64,000 nt of DNA from Mugil cephalus (Eukaryota > Chordata > Actinopteri > Mugiliformes > Mugilidae), in contig NC_061790.1 of assembly GCF_022458985.1 (NCBI RefSeq), positions 17,278,397-17,342,396 of the forward strand, in the 5' to 3' direction. Shown piece after piece: positions 23,826-39,460 of the stretch (its first letter is position 1; each line of letters opens with the position of its first letter). The notes beneath the pieces were generated by a model that did no database searches, had not been told where the DNA came from, and saw only the letters and a list, made by a program, of their open reading frames with translations. The translations under genes and the position numbers were made by a program.

Positions 23826-25640
23826 ACGAGTGGAGCAAGGGAGCCAAAAGAGAGGAAGAGCGAGACTGGGAGTATTTGTTTTTTCTTTTGAGTCTGTGGG
23901 AAAAAAAGAAAAGAAAGAAAGAAAGATGGGGAAAAAACAGTGCAGGAAGGAAAAAAGAACTCAACAACAGCGACTCTAAAACAAAGTCTGGACGGTGGGT
24001 TTTCATATATGATGTGTGCTGTAATAATTCTCAACAAGCTGTACAAAGATTAGCTAACTGTCAATGTTCAAATTTCTCTTTTGTCTTGTAGAGGAAAACG
24101 GGTGGGGCATTTTGGATTTTTAAGAGGGACTGCTGGGATAATTTGGTGAAGAGCGAAAGTGAAATCTAGGCAGTAGTGAGCAAACAGTTTAACTATAGCT
24201 CTCTCATTTCTGTTGTTTCTTCGGCCAGAGAGCAGGACATTGTGATGTGTGACATTTCGCATCATCGGCTGATTGTGTTTTTTCTTGCTGCTGGTGAGGC
24301 CGGCAACACAACCAAAGACACGGTTTTCTCCAGTCAGCCTGTGACACAGTTTAAATCTAAATGGTTAACAACATGTTTTAGTGATGTCATGGAATAAGGA
24401 TAAGGATAAGGGCGGGAGGTCCTTCATTGACACTACAGGGCATGAAATAACACGCCACGAGGAAAAAATGTTACTCACATGCTATTACACGATACAAGGA
24501 AGGAAAAACTATGATGCATGTTTAATGAAATTGGACATGCAGATGCCATTTGGGAGCTCCATTCAGACACAACCAACCCAGTTCAGATCTAACAGTGCTC
24601 TTCTACCAGACAGTACGCATAGACGGGACGTAACACACAAGCTTCTTCTGTTTCCAAATTCATCATAAAATCCGGTTTCCCTTGGTCCACATCCCTCATG
24701 CTAATTCTTCACTGCAGCATTTTTTTCTATCTGTCCTGGGATGTGTGTGTCTGCTAAGCTCAGTGAGTCCTCTCACCAAATGATTGTGAAACGGAGAATC
24801 CAGGTTTCGTTTTCTTAACAATGTGCTAGAGAGAGTAAAAGAAAGAAAAAAAAGTGAGAAAAAGCTCGAAAGAAGCGAGGAAGCTCTGCTGTGTTCTGCC
24901 GTTGTCGGGCTCTCTGTGAAACTTTAGCTGTAGCGTAGCCGTAGATCAGTGACATGCATTTGAGTCTCTTAGATTTAGAGCACTGATTGCACTCTTATTT
25001 CGTTAAGCACAATTCAGAAGCACACATGCATACGAGAAGGACAGTGAACACTTACAGTAAAAACAGCAGGTGACAGCAGTTCTCGCGTATTTGGTCTTGA
25101 AAGTGCGACTCCGGGGCTTATCTGGCTAACCAGCAGTTTTTCTTTGCTTTGGCATGTGTCACTGTGCTCTGATTGATAGTTCAATGATTCTCAAAGGTGT
25201 CTGAAAGTGCTTAAAGAAAGGTGGAATTTGTTGTTGAGTCATACTGACTTTACTGAATATGTCTCAAACGTTTGCACTGTAGAAGGGGGAAGTGGTGACG
25301 CGGGGGTTTGTATTTGCTGTAACTGTGTGTTGCTCTATATCTTCAAGGCTGGATTGATTGTATCTATTTGGCATGGTCAGTAAAAACAGCTTGACTGAAC
25401 TCACCTTTTGTTCTGGTTCTCATCATTTGCAGATTCGCCGGTCAACTATCAGACCAGATTTGGGCAGTGCTCCCTTGCAGATCGTTACTTTTCTTTGCTT
25501 TATTACGTGCATTATATTGACTGTGGTGTTATATTGACACTGACAGTGTATATTGTAAATGTGGATAAAGCAAATGAGCTACAATATGATGTATAAAATT
25601 ATATATATTTAATAAGGCGTTGTATGCCAATGACAAAACA
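23826..25640 (+). other. Probable stmn4 3' untranslated region and downstream DNA
   Basis: The DNA after the stmn4 stop codon has purine-rich runs (GAAAGAAAGAAAG near 23.91 kb) and no recognised coding exon. I could not find a canonical AATAAA signal, so the transcript end is not placed. The open frames in this stretch lack family signatures. Confidence 0.4.
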
Positions 25641-25734
25641 TAATGAAGAACATCACGTTCACAAAACAAAATTCAAAACACAATTTATTGTTAACAGCAT
25701 GACTTTTTTCAGATATAATGTAACTACTACTAAC

Positions 25735-26235
25735 TACAACTAACTGCAGTTTCTCAGGTCTAGGTTCAGCAACATTATGCCCAAAGTCAGCTGACTACCT
25801 GAATATACCGAATGACCAGGTTATTCCATCAATGGATATTTTTCTTCCCTGATGACACGGACATATTCCAAGATGACATGACCAGGATTCATGGGGCTCA
25901 AATTGTGAATGAGTGGTTCAGGGAACACGAGACATCATTTTCACTCATGGTTTGGCCGCCACAGAGTCCAGACCAGAACTGATAATCACTGATAATCTTT
26001 GGTATGTGCTGGAGAAGGCTTTGAGCAGCGGTCAGGCTCTCCCATCATCAACACAAGATCTTGGTGTAAAATTAATACAACACTTTTTTGGAAATAAATC
26101 AGATGATTCTTATGCAAACAATGCCACAGTGAATATGTGCTGTAATCAAAGCTAAACCAACCAAATATTAGAGTGTGTGACCTTTTTTTTGTTGGCGGCA
26201 ACTTTTTTTTTTTTTTTGGCCAGGCAGTATATATC
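25735..26235 (+). mobile_element. Tc1/mariner transposon remnant, C-terminal transposase part
   Basis: A degenerate Tc1-like transposase tail. In-frame pieces read [20 protein letters not shown], then [10 protein letters not shown], then DNLWYVLEKALSSG and STQDLGVKLIQ, with frame breaks and in-frame stops between them. These match the FQHDN...WPSQSPDLNPIE.LW..LE pattern of Tc1 DDE transposases. The second catalytic Asp region is altered (QDDMTRIHG where HDNAPxH is usual) and the DLNPIE motif with the last acidic residue is lost. The right end is followed by a T-rich run and GGCCAGGCAGTATAT, resembling a terminal repeat. The 5' half is missing. This is an inactive copy between stmn4 and the IL-17 gene. 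Confidence 0.75.
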
Positions 26236-26684
26236 TAATAACGTCCTAGTTTAAAACTCAGACTGCCTTCAAAAATATCAAGTATGTGTGTTTAAAAATG
26301 TGTATTTTACAGTGTAACAGTGTTTGCCAGACACTGTAAGCTGCTTTAAGCCATTTTTTGCCACTAGGGAGCACAGAAAAGCACAGGCCTTTGCAACTGC
26401 CAGCAGAGCAGGATCGTACGACTAACATGTTAAAAGCTAGGTCACACAGGAAAGCAGCACAGCTAGAATTCATCCATGAGCGAAAAGGTGAACAGAAATT
26501 ACATGCAGGGTTCGCTGTTAACTAGCTGAGCTAACGCGACTAGCGAGGAACACGCTAGCACTAAAAAGTCACAGTACTCCAAAAAGACTCATTCAAATTA
26601 TACAGTCATTTGATAACTTAAAATATTGCATATCTGAAATGAATAAAAACTGCGTTCACAGCACCATGAAAGAATTTCAGTCTG

Positions 26685-28447
26685 TTACTGCTGGGGTATG
26701 ATGCTGGGCCTCACACAGGTGCAGCCCACGGCGACCGTTTCTGTCCCCAGCATGAAGTCGTACCTTTTCCTTGCCTTCTTCCCTTCATGGGACTTTTTGG
26801 AGTGGCTTTTTCTTAGAACTCTGCAGTGGGTTAGAAAAAATCAAATCTTATACTTTATCAGATTATAACGCATTAAAGTATAAGATTTAGCTGAATTTGA
26901 TTGTACTGGAAGTGTCTATGGATGAAAGCGAAATTAACTGCAGTAACTCAGTCGGCCTAATTCAATTTTTGTAATCCCATTAAATTTAACACAATAAATG
27001 CAATGGCTGATTCTGAGCCTTGAGGCTGCACACGGCATACAAATGAACGGCTTTGATATTCTGTTCAATTCACAATAAAATGACTGTGTGAAAAGCTATG
27101 GGTGCTTTCACCTCCATTTTATACCGTGTAAAACAAATAAGAATAAAAATCATTTTAAATCTGAACAAAACGATGATTTCTATATTTTTAAGTACCTCTG
27201 ATCTTGTCGCTCGGTATTTGCGATAGGAATAAACTTGATTTATGTAAATGACGCAGCACTGCACGTAACATCTGAAACTTCTTACTCATTTTAGGACGTT
27301 CAGATTCTTATCGGACAGTGCCATCAGGGAGGCGTTCCACAGAATGACAACAATGGCAGATATGCAGACAAAGTCTTGCGAAATCTTGATCTCAATATTG
27401 AATGCTCAGGAGGAGACAGACATGTCAAACATTGAGCTGTGGCATTACTTTTGAAAGCATCCTCACTTTATATTCTTATTTAGCCTGGGCTGTACTGTAA
27501 ACCACCAGTTTATATTTCTGGATGATGCATTCTGCTATAATCCACCCCGGGCATCCTGTTTCAACAGGAAATTTATCCAAATTGCACTTCATTGACTTCC
27601 TGAACGACCTCACTATACATTGCAGCATGCACAAGGGAGCGACCCCGGGTCCAGTGACAAAATCAGAGGCAGAGCTAACTGGAAAGTGTTGCAGACTACA
27701 GACGCTCACCTTTTGAGAACCAGGACCTGATAGTAGATGGGTTTCGCCTCGAGGGCTTGATCCTCGCCTCCCCCCTGCAGGCTCAGGCAGCCAGTGGTGA
27801 GGCACTCAGCGTGTGCCATTACTTTAGGAAAACGAGATGGCACGTCCTCCTCTCTGGAAAGGAGGCAGAAAAGAAGGCAACATAGCAAACTAGCGATTTG
27901 TAAAGCGAGGAACACAAGATGACACTGACTAAGCGCCTCACCTGTACTTCCACGGTGTCAGAGACATGTTGGCGATATCTGAGCTACTCCTTTGGGTGGA
28001 CAGGGGCAGCACTGAGGGATCCAGGACCAGTTTCACACGGTTGACTTTCAGCCCAGATCCCCATCCCAGCCTCGATGAGACCATCTGGTCTTTCCTGGCG
28101 GCACAGAGCAGAGAGGCCAAACCCAGGACCAGCAGAGCTCTCAGCGCCTGACCAGGAGAAGACGAGGCAGGAGAAAAGGGAAATTTGCACTGAATTAAAT
28201 AACAGTATAACTGTAAAAAGCATTATGTTCTCATTGCTTTTTGAATACTAACACATGAAAACATCATATATCTTTCATTTTCCCTTCAGTATTTAACAAG
28301 TCATAACTCTACACGAACTGTTCTTATAGCATGATGTCATCTAATCAGTCCGTTCACATTATGTGATATGAGCTTTCTCCAATATAATCTCTCAACCATC
28401 GGTGAGAGTCCGGGATAAGTAAGGCAAGCGTGACTCACCAGCAGCAT
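26685..28447 (-). CDS. Interleukin-17 family cytokine (IL-17A/F-like)
   Basis: Secreted inflammatory cytokine. Exons on the - strand: 28,439-28,447 (MLL only), 27,942-28,147, 27,710-27,853 and 26,685-26,820 (TAA stop); all junctions are GT-AG and in frame, total 164 residues. Residues 1-20 form a signal peptide ending CAA/RKDQ. The IL-17 core shows the NMS glycosylation site before TPWKYR (63-72), RFPKVMAHAECLTTGC (79-94), PIYYQVLVLKR (110-120) and VGCTCVRP (151-158). The four knot cysteines are C89, C94, C153 and C155. The cysteines that tether IL-17A/F dimers seem absent, and residues 120-139 are very basic (10 Lys/Arg in 20). The last part is split by an extra intron of about 890 bp. Position next to mcm3 and paqr8 supports the il17a/f locus; another fish IL-17 (for example IL-17N-like) remains possible. 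Confidence 0.85.
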
Positions 28448-28530
28448 GACTGTGTCGTCTCGCTTTCAGAGCCTGGCTTTCACTGCGAAGTGCTCCCCTG
28501 CTCGTCTCTTAGGTCTGGATCTCAGCACTG

Positions 28531-28536
28531 TTTATA
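28531..28536 (-). promoter_or_regulatory. TATA box of the IL-17 gene
   Basis: On the - strand this reads CGTATAAACAG. It lies about 85 bp upstream of the start codon at 28,447, which would place the cap site near 28,505 and give a short 5' untranslated region of roughly 60 nt. This fits an inducible cytokine gene. Inferred from position and sequence only. Confidence 0.55.
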
Positions 28537-28729
28537 CGCCGGCAGAGTGTGTTGGTGTGTGTTGGCAGGGCGTGCAGTGCATTTCCGCTATGACTGTCAC
28601 TGATTCTGAAGATATACACACTCATCTTTAAACAAGATAAACTTTTGTGGTCGTCAGTTCTTTCTCCATCACCTTTCATTCCCAGACAGTGTTTGCATTT
28701 TCTCGCTGTAAAGACTTTATTACCACAGC

Positions 28730-28845
28730 ATATATACATACATATATATCTATATATATGTGTGTATATATGTACATACATACATATATGTACATATATA
28801 CACACATATATATCTATATTTATGTATGTATATATATATAAATGT
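28730..28845. repeat. TATA/CATA-rich low-complexity repeat
   Basis: Alternating TATACATACATATA and TATATATATC units upstream of the IL-17 promoter. Open frames through it encode only IYTHIYIYI-like low complexity. Confidence 0.85.
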
Positions 28846-30484
28846 TCGTTACAAATGCAAACAGCATGCACTTGATCTTTTTTTTTTTTTTATCTCACCT
28901 GATTTTGACCTGCATGAAAAACTTTTTCTTCTCGTGTGTGTGATCTCAAATATGACACCTTCATAAGTCTGTCAAAAGGTGTCACAACGTTCCACCTACA
29001 GACCTTTCTGATGTGGCTGTGAATATAGTACACCATTCGTTCCTTCTGTAGGGATTTTTCTCATTTTTATTTTTTAGGAAATCATGTGTTTCAGTAAGAA
29101 CAACAACAACAAAAAAAAGGGGGAAAAAAAATTTTGCTAACATGCAACTCTGAAAAATGTCTGACCGGTGTCCAAACCGAATCAGAGGGGATTCTGCCAA
29201 GCACCAAAACACGACCTTATTCAAATGGTTCAAATACGAGTTGAAACAGGTCTTCGAGTAGAACCAGAAGACAGATTCAAATAAATAAAACACTCTTCCA
29301 AGAAGTGTTTAACTTCCACCAGTAACCAGGCTCGTTTTGTGACATTATCTCAGTATAAAGCAAACAGCATTTAATCGCGATTAACCGCCTCTTCTTTATT
29401 TATTTATCCAAGTCACAGAATGCGTTATAGTTGCAACTACTCCTACGCACTGCCAGCCAGTCTAAACAATGTAGGTCAAGGAAATGCTGACGAGGATTCT
29501 GGTAATAAATCAGCATAGCTCACACTGTGCGATAACATCTTTGTTCACATTATGAGTAAGGTCTCACAAACTGGAGCACAGCTCTACTGGATGTATAATG
29601 AACTATGACAAGTGCACAGGTAGTCTGACACCATTAGCCCCTCTAAAGGCAACGCGCTAAAACAATACACCGCATTTACCGCATGTGAATATGCGGCAAA
29701 CTTCTAATAGTTTAGAATAAATGTAAAGTAGTAGCACTTTTCTCTTATTATCTTATTATTACTCTTATTATTATTATTTTGATAATTTGCATACAGAGTG
29801 GAATATTGTGGCCTAATAAAATGCTTTAATTAAAAAAATATTGCAGCAAAGTGAGTCACATATTTAAAATCCATCTTGCAACCTGCAGCCTATGGAGGCC
29901 TGAGTGTGCTACTAGAAGTCAAAAAATAATAAACTGATACATTGACTAAAACCTATTATATACGGATTGATTAAATTCACAATTAAGTTTATAAAAACGA
30001 AAAACAAAAGAGTGTGACAAAATATCCATTCAGAGTGACAGTTGTATAATTGTATTTCATGTCTGTCTTTAAATAAAGAATTCATCATTGCAGGTTTTTA
30101 AATGATGCAGATTTTTGTCATTCAGTTTACTGCAAGTCCCATTCCCTTCTCGAAATTAGTTTTGATGTGAACAACATTCAGTTTTTTGGCTGTGTTGCCC
30201 AGAGGTAGATCGAAACAACGTCCCTGTCTATGTAGAGTGTGAAACAACTCACAACACACTTACTGCGAAAACTTGAAACAGGGAAACGGTTAGACCGATT
30301 CTATCCAAAAGTCACAAAATCTGCCTGGTTGCACCTCTAAAGTTTCATCACCGTGCATCTTGATCATTTGATTTGTTCAAGTGTAAAGAGGACATTTTGT
30401 TTTTAAACTGTGGTACATGCTAAACGACAGTCTTGATTGACTTTTTTACGGTGGGACATCTGTGTAAAGAAAAAAAAACATAGC

Positions 30485-30700
30485 GACTGAGTAAGCTGAC
30501 GTTTCGCCACTCATCTCAGTAGCCTCCTCAGTTCTAAAAGAAAGCTGGGGTTTAATTAGGAGTATCAGAAACTTGTAGATTAAACAGTTTGATCTTGTAT
30601 TCTTTCTTACTCCAAATAAGTCTTTCCCCCTCTTACGAGAAACTTTCTCTACAAGTTCAGTTTTTTTTTAACATACTATGACCTGGATCACCGCACCTCT
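30485..30700. repeat. Dispersed repeat family B, partial copy
   Basis: It contains GCTGACGTTTCGCCACTCAT, CAGTAGCCTCCTCAGTTCTA and further on CTATGACCTGGATCACCG. These words are shared with the larger palindromic copy at about 31.7-32.04 kb, and are typical of a common fish repeat. Confidence 0.5.
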
Positions 30701-31699
30701 TTCTAGTCTTTGTGCTAAACTTGGTTGGGTGTTGATGCTTTGTATTTACCTTAATAAAATGAAAATTAATGAAAATCTTCAAGACACAATTTGGTCTCCA
30801 TAGACGCCCATCCATCCATAGGGTTTATATACTCTACTTATTTATGCTTTAAAATCATTTACAGCCCTGTTTTGTTTTTTGTGTTTTGTCTGTTCCTGTT
30901 TATTTCTTTTTAAAGGCAGGGATGATCCAGCCAGCCAGCTATGTGATGACTTACATAATTGTTGCCTGAATTATTTCCCAGAGGTGAAGTTTGACTTGAC
31001 GCAGAAAGAACATGGAGTTCAAGCTTATAAATTTGAAGGGCTCCTCGTCACAAGCGTGGCTCAGATGAGTTTACATCTAACCTGTGCATCCAGCAGTCAT
31101 CAAAGACAAAATTAGGATTCTCATTATGCGCCGAATTATAGACAGAGAAAACAATAAAGCACTCAGATTTCAGAGGGACCACAGGCTGGCGAAGAGCCCC
31201 TGACGAGTTTATGAGAAGCGCATAATAAGATACACCAAGTCAGAAGAATGAGGTCAGCGAATTAAATATGTGATCTGAAAATTACAGAATAATTCAAAGT
31301 GTGGAACAGTGATAAACGAGATGCCTGATGTTTATGTGTAATTGGGTGCAAAAAGGAGACAAATGGTTCAAGCGTAGCACACCAACACCAACGATATGTC
31401 GACCAAGATTTCTTGAAGGTTAAGTTAGTGGGAGGTTAGTGGGCCGGTTACACATCTGTCTACTATCATTGCACCTGATAACCAGCCGCAGCGGGTTTCT
31501 GTGAAACAAGACGCACGACATGTTACCAACTGCCTACAGTTCTTTTTCCATCAAACACACGTGCCTATTGAACTCTAAATGTTACCTTAGGATTCACTTG
31601 TTTCTGGCCAGTCTATTAAATACACGTCTATCTAATAATTTAATAATGTCCATTTACTCTGTTAGCTTGGTTTTTGGTCCCTACCAAACAAAAAGTGAA

Positions 31700-32040
31700 T
31701 GGACTTGTGGAGTTTTGAGAAGACGCTTCATCCGAGTAGCTTGTTCAGTTCTAAGGGACTGGTGGGAAGTTGAAACTCTGTGAGTAAAACCCATCACAAA
31801 CTTGCTCGACTTGTTTCTGTGAGAAGCAGTTACTGGTGCAACTAATTCCCATTAAGCGCTGGTTACCTACCTGTGCCACAGAGTGTTCCTCTTTAAACCT
31901 CAACTTTCCACCAGCCTCTTAGAACTGAAGAAGCTGCTCAGATGAAACGCCTTCAAGAGACTCTGCAAGTTCAGTTGCCTCTGGAAACACCCTTTTGGAT
32001 TAACCATGACCTGGATGACTGAGAACCTTCACACACAAAT
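31700..32040. repeat. Dispersed repeat family B, palindromic copy
   Basis: The left arm (31,718-31,762: GACGCTTCATCCGAGTAGCT then TGTTCAGTTCTAAGGG) is an imperfect inverted complement of the right arm (31,917-31,962: TCTTAGAACTGAAGAAGCTG then CTCAGATGAAACGCCTTCAA). The spacer is about 155 bp. The right arm is followed by ATGACCTGGATGACTGAGAA, a known tail of a widespread fish repeat. Confidence 0.6.
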
Positions 32041-32949
32041 GGTGTCTGATTATTTTGTTTTTTAAATGATACATTAAAGAATTTTTACACAGTGTGCTAA
32101 TTTTTTATCTGGCGAGAAACTGGTTGGCTTAGACTAATAATGGGTTAAAAACTCAGTTTTTTTGCTAAGCTAACTAACAGCTTGATTTGCCTTTAAATTT
32201 CCTAAATGGATGATAGTCACTTTTGTAGTCGAGAAAGAATTTCCACTGACGATGTGAATTTCTCTACGGAATAAAACTAATTATTGAAAAACTCACCACA
32301 AGCGTTTCCTTGCGCTTCAGCTTCAACATAAATAAAAAACACATTTCAGTCTCATGCCCCTAAAGCTTCAGGTATATATATAAAAAAAAAATGAAAGTAA
32401 TGTTATGCATGGGGGCTGTAGCCTTTGACACAGTGCGAAATGAAACAACAGTGGGTGTACGGAGCTCGAGGCCTCCTTTGTCCTCAGTGACGATGATGAC
32501 AGCATTTGCGAGCTCCTCTCTGGGGCAAGATGTACAATAATTTGGTCGCATCTTCACCCCGATCTGAGCTAGATTTAGTCACATCCTGAAGTTGCGGCAA
32601 CCAAGTTGCAGTGATTTCTGTGGGCCACCACCACCTGACATACCGGGTATGAATACAGGATGGAGCTGAAAAAAACAAACAAAACACTTATCTTCTAACC
32701 GGTGCGGATGTGGGTGAACCATCTCCCACACAAACTGGGGTCCGGATTCTTCGGGAGGTTTAATCGCTTCTTGTAAAACACACGTGTAGACAAGCAGGAA
32801 GAGATTTAATGATGTCAGAATAGTTCATTCCGGGAAATGACACTGATCCATCTTATTTTACCGACAAAAAGAAAGTCGTCTGAGAATGACTCGTCAACCC
32901 CGTCAGTTCAAGAACATGAGCCGTCCTGTGATTTTACAAAGCATGACAT

Positions 32950-32959
32950 TTTATTTATT
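32950..32959 (-). terminator. Candidate mcm3 polyadenylation signals
   Basis: On the - strand two overlapping AATAAA hexamers (32,950-32,955 and 32,954-32,959) lie about 440 bp after the mcm3 stop codon. They are the nearest canonical signals I noticed, so the transcript probably ends shortly beyond them. Confidence 0.4.
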
Positions 32960-33396
32960 TTTTTAACTACAGTTAAGTCACAATATGAAAACTTGTCAAC
33001 TATATACAAATCCAAAAACAACAGAAGTAGGCAAACACTTCTTTATCGTATCCTTATTACGGTGTAATAACGTTTCATTGTTTACTGAAAACTCTGCAGT
33101 ATAATGAGACACTGATCACACTCCTGGATGCTTTACTATAGTAGCCTGTTGATATATGTGATAAGGACATGATAAAACAACATTGCCACTATTAAACAGA
33201 TACAACAAGTGCATAAATGTGCAAGACTTTTGCACTGGTCTTGCTCACGAACATTTATGGAGAATCATGAAAACAGATGTGAACTGGTGGAATAGTAGAA
33301 TACACATCAAACCCAATAAATGTAGATTTTGATATATCCGCTGCTTCTTTCTGAGTCCATGTAATAAATTTTGTGAAACAGTCAAATGCTCCTCCC

Positions 33397-39131
<5,735 letters not shown>

Positions 39132-39460
39132 TATGAACAATTTGTTATTACGCCTGAAAAACTTAAAATATTAAACGAGCCTCTGCGTCGACCTCTCCGC
39201 TGCCGTCAGACCGCACAACTGGAGGATTTTCGCGCCACTGCGTGCCGGCGCACAAGTAGAGCGTGAGACGCGATTGGTCAAAGTGCCACGCGCTCCTTTG
39301 CGTAGTGGGCGGGAAAATGTGCAGCCGTCCAATAGAGTCCCCGTGTCACCACGTGACCCCGCCCCGCTGAAGAACTCCCGCGAAAACGGAGCAGGAAGCG
39401 GCGGGGCTATTGGAAGAGGAAGAAAAGCTTCTCCCCTCCCCCAGGAGATGGCGACATTTT
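39132..39460 (-). promoter_or_regulatory. mcm3 promoter with E2F, CCAAT and E-box sites
   Basis: This GC-rich stretch directly upstream of the mcm3 start codon has three E2F-type sites: TTTTCGCGCC (39,227-39,236), GGCGGGAAAA (39,308-39,317) and CCCGCGAAAA (39,377-39,386). It also has CCAAT boxes in both orientations (CGATTGGTCA near 39,271, CCAAT near 39,329, CTATTGG near 39,408) and a CACGTGAC E-box at 39,350-39,357. It has no TATA box near the start. This is the expected make-up for a G1/S-induced replication gene controlled by E2F and NF-Y. Binding is inferred from motif matches. Confidence 0.75.

Larger units (their letters stand above)
28846..33396. other. Intergenic stretch between the IL-17 gene and mcm3
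   Basis: AT-rich DNA with no coding exon I can support. I looked for a second IL-17 copy (ECxxxGC, VLVL and VGCTC signatures) and found none on either strand. It includes related palindromic repeats near 30.5 and 31.7-32.0 kb. The part from about 32.95 to 33.39 kb is probably the mcm3 3' untranslated region. Confidence 0.55.

Noticed and set aside
23576-24046. 156-residue open frame on the - strand
   Set aside because: It is the antisense shadow of the last stmn4 exon and a purine-rich 3' stretch; the protein is Ser/Phe/Leu-rich low complexity.
30879-31115. 78-residue + strand frame between the IL-17 gene and mcm3
   Set aside because: It was considered as a second IL-17 or other cytokine exon. 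It has no ECxxxGC or VGCTC motif and no supporting exons.
32357-32690. Possible exon with EELANAVIIVTEDKGGLELR on the - strand
   Set aside because: It looked protein-like, but no family was recognised, the frame is interrupted and there are no matching splice sites leading to neighbours.
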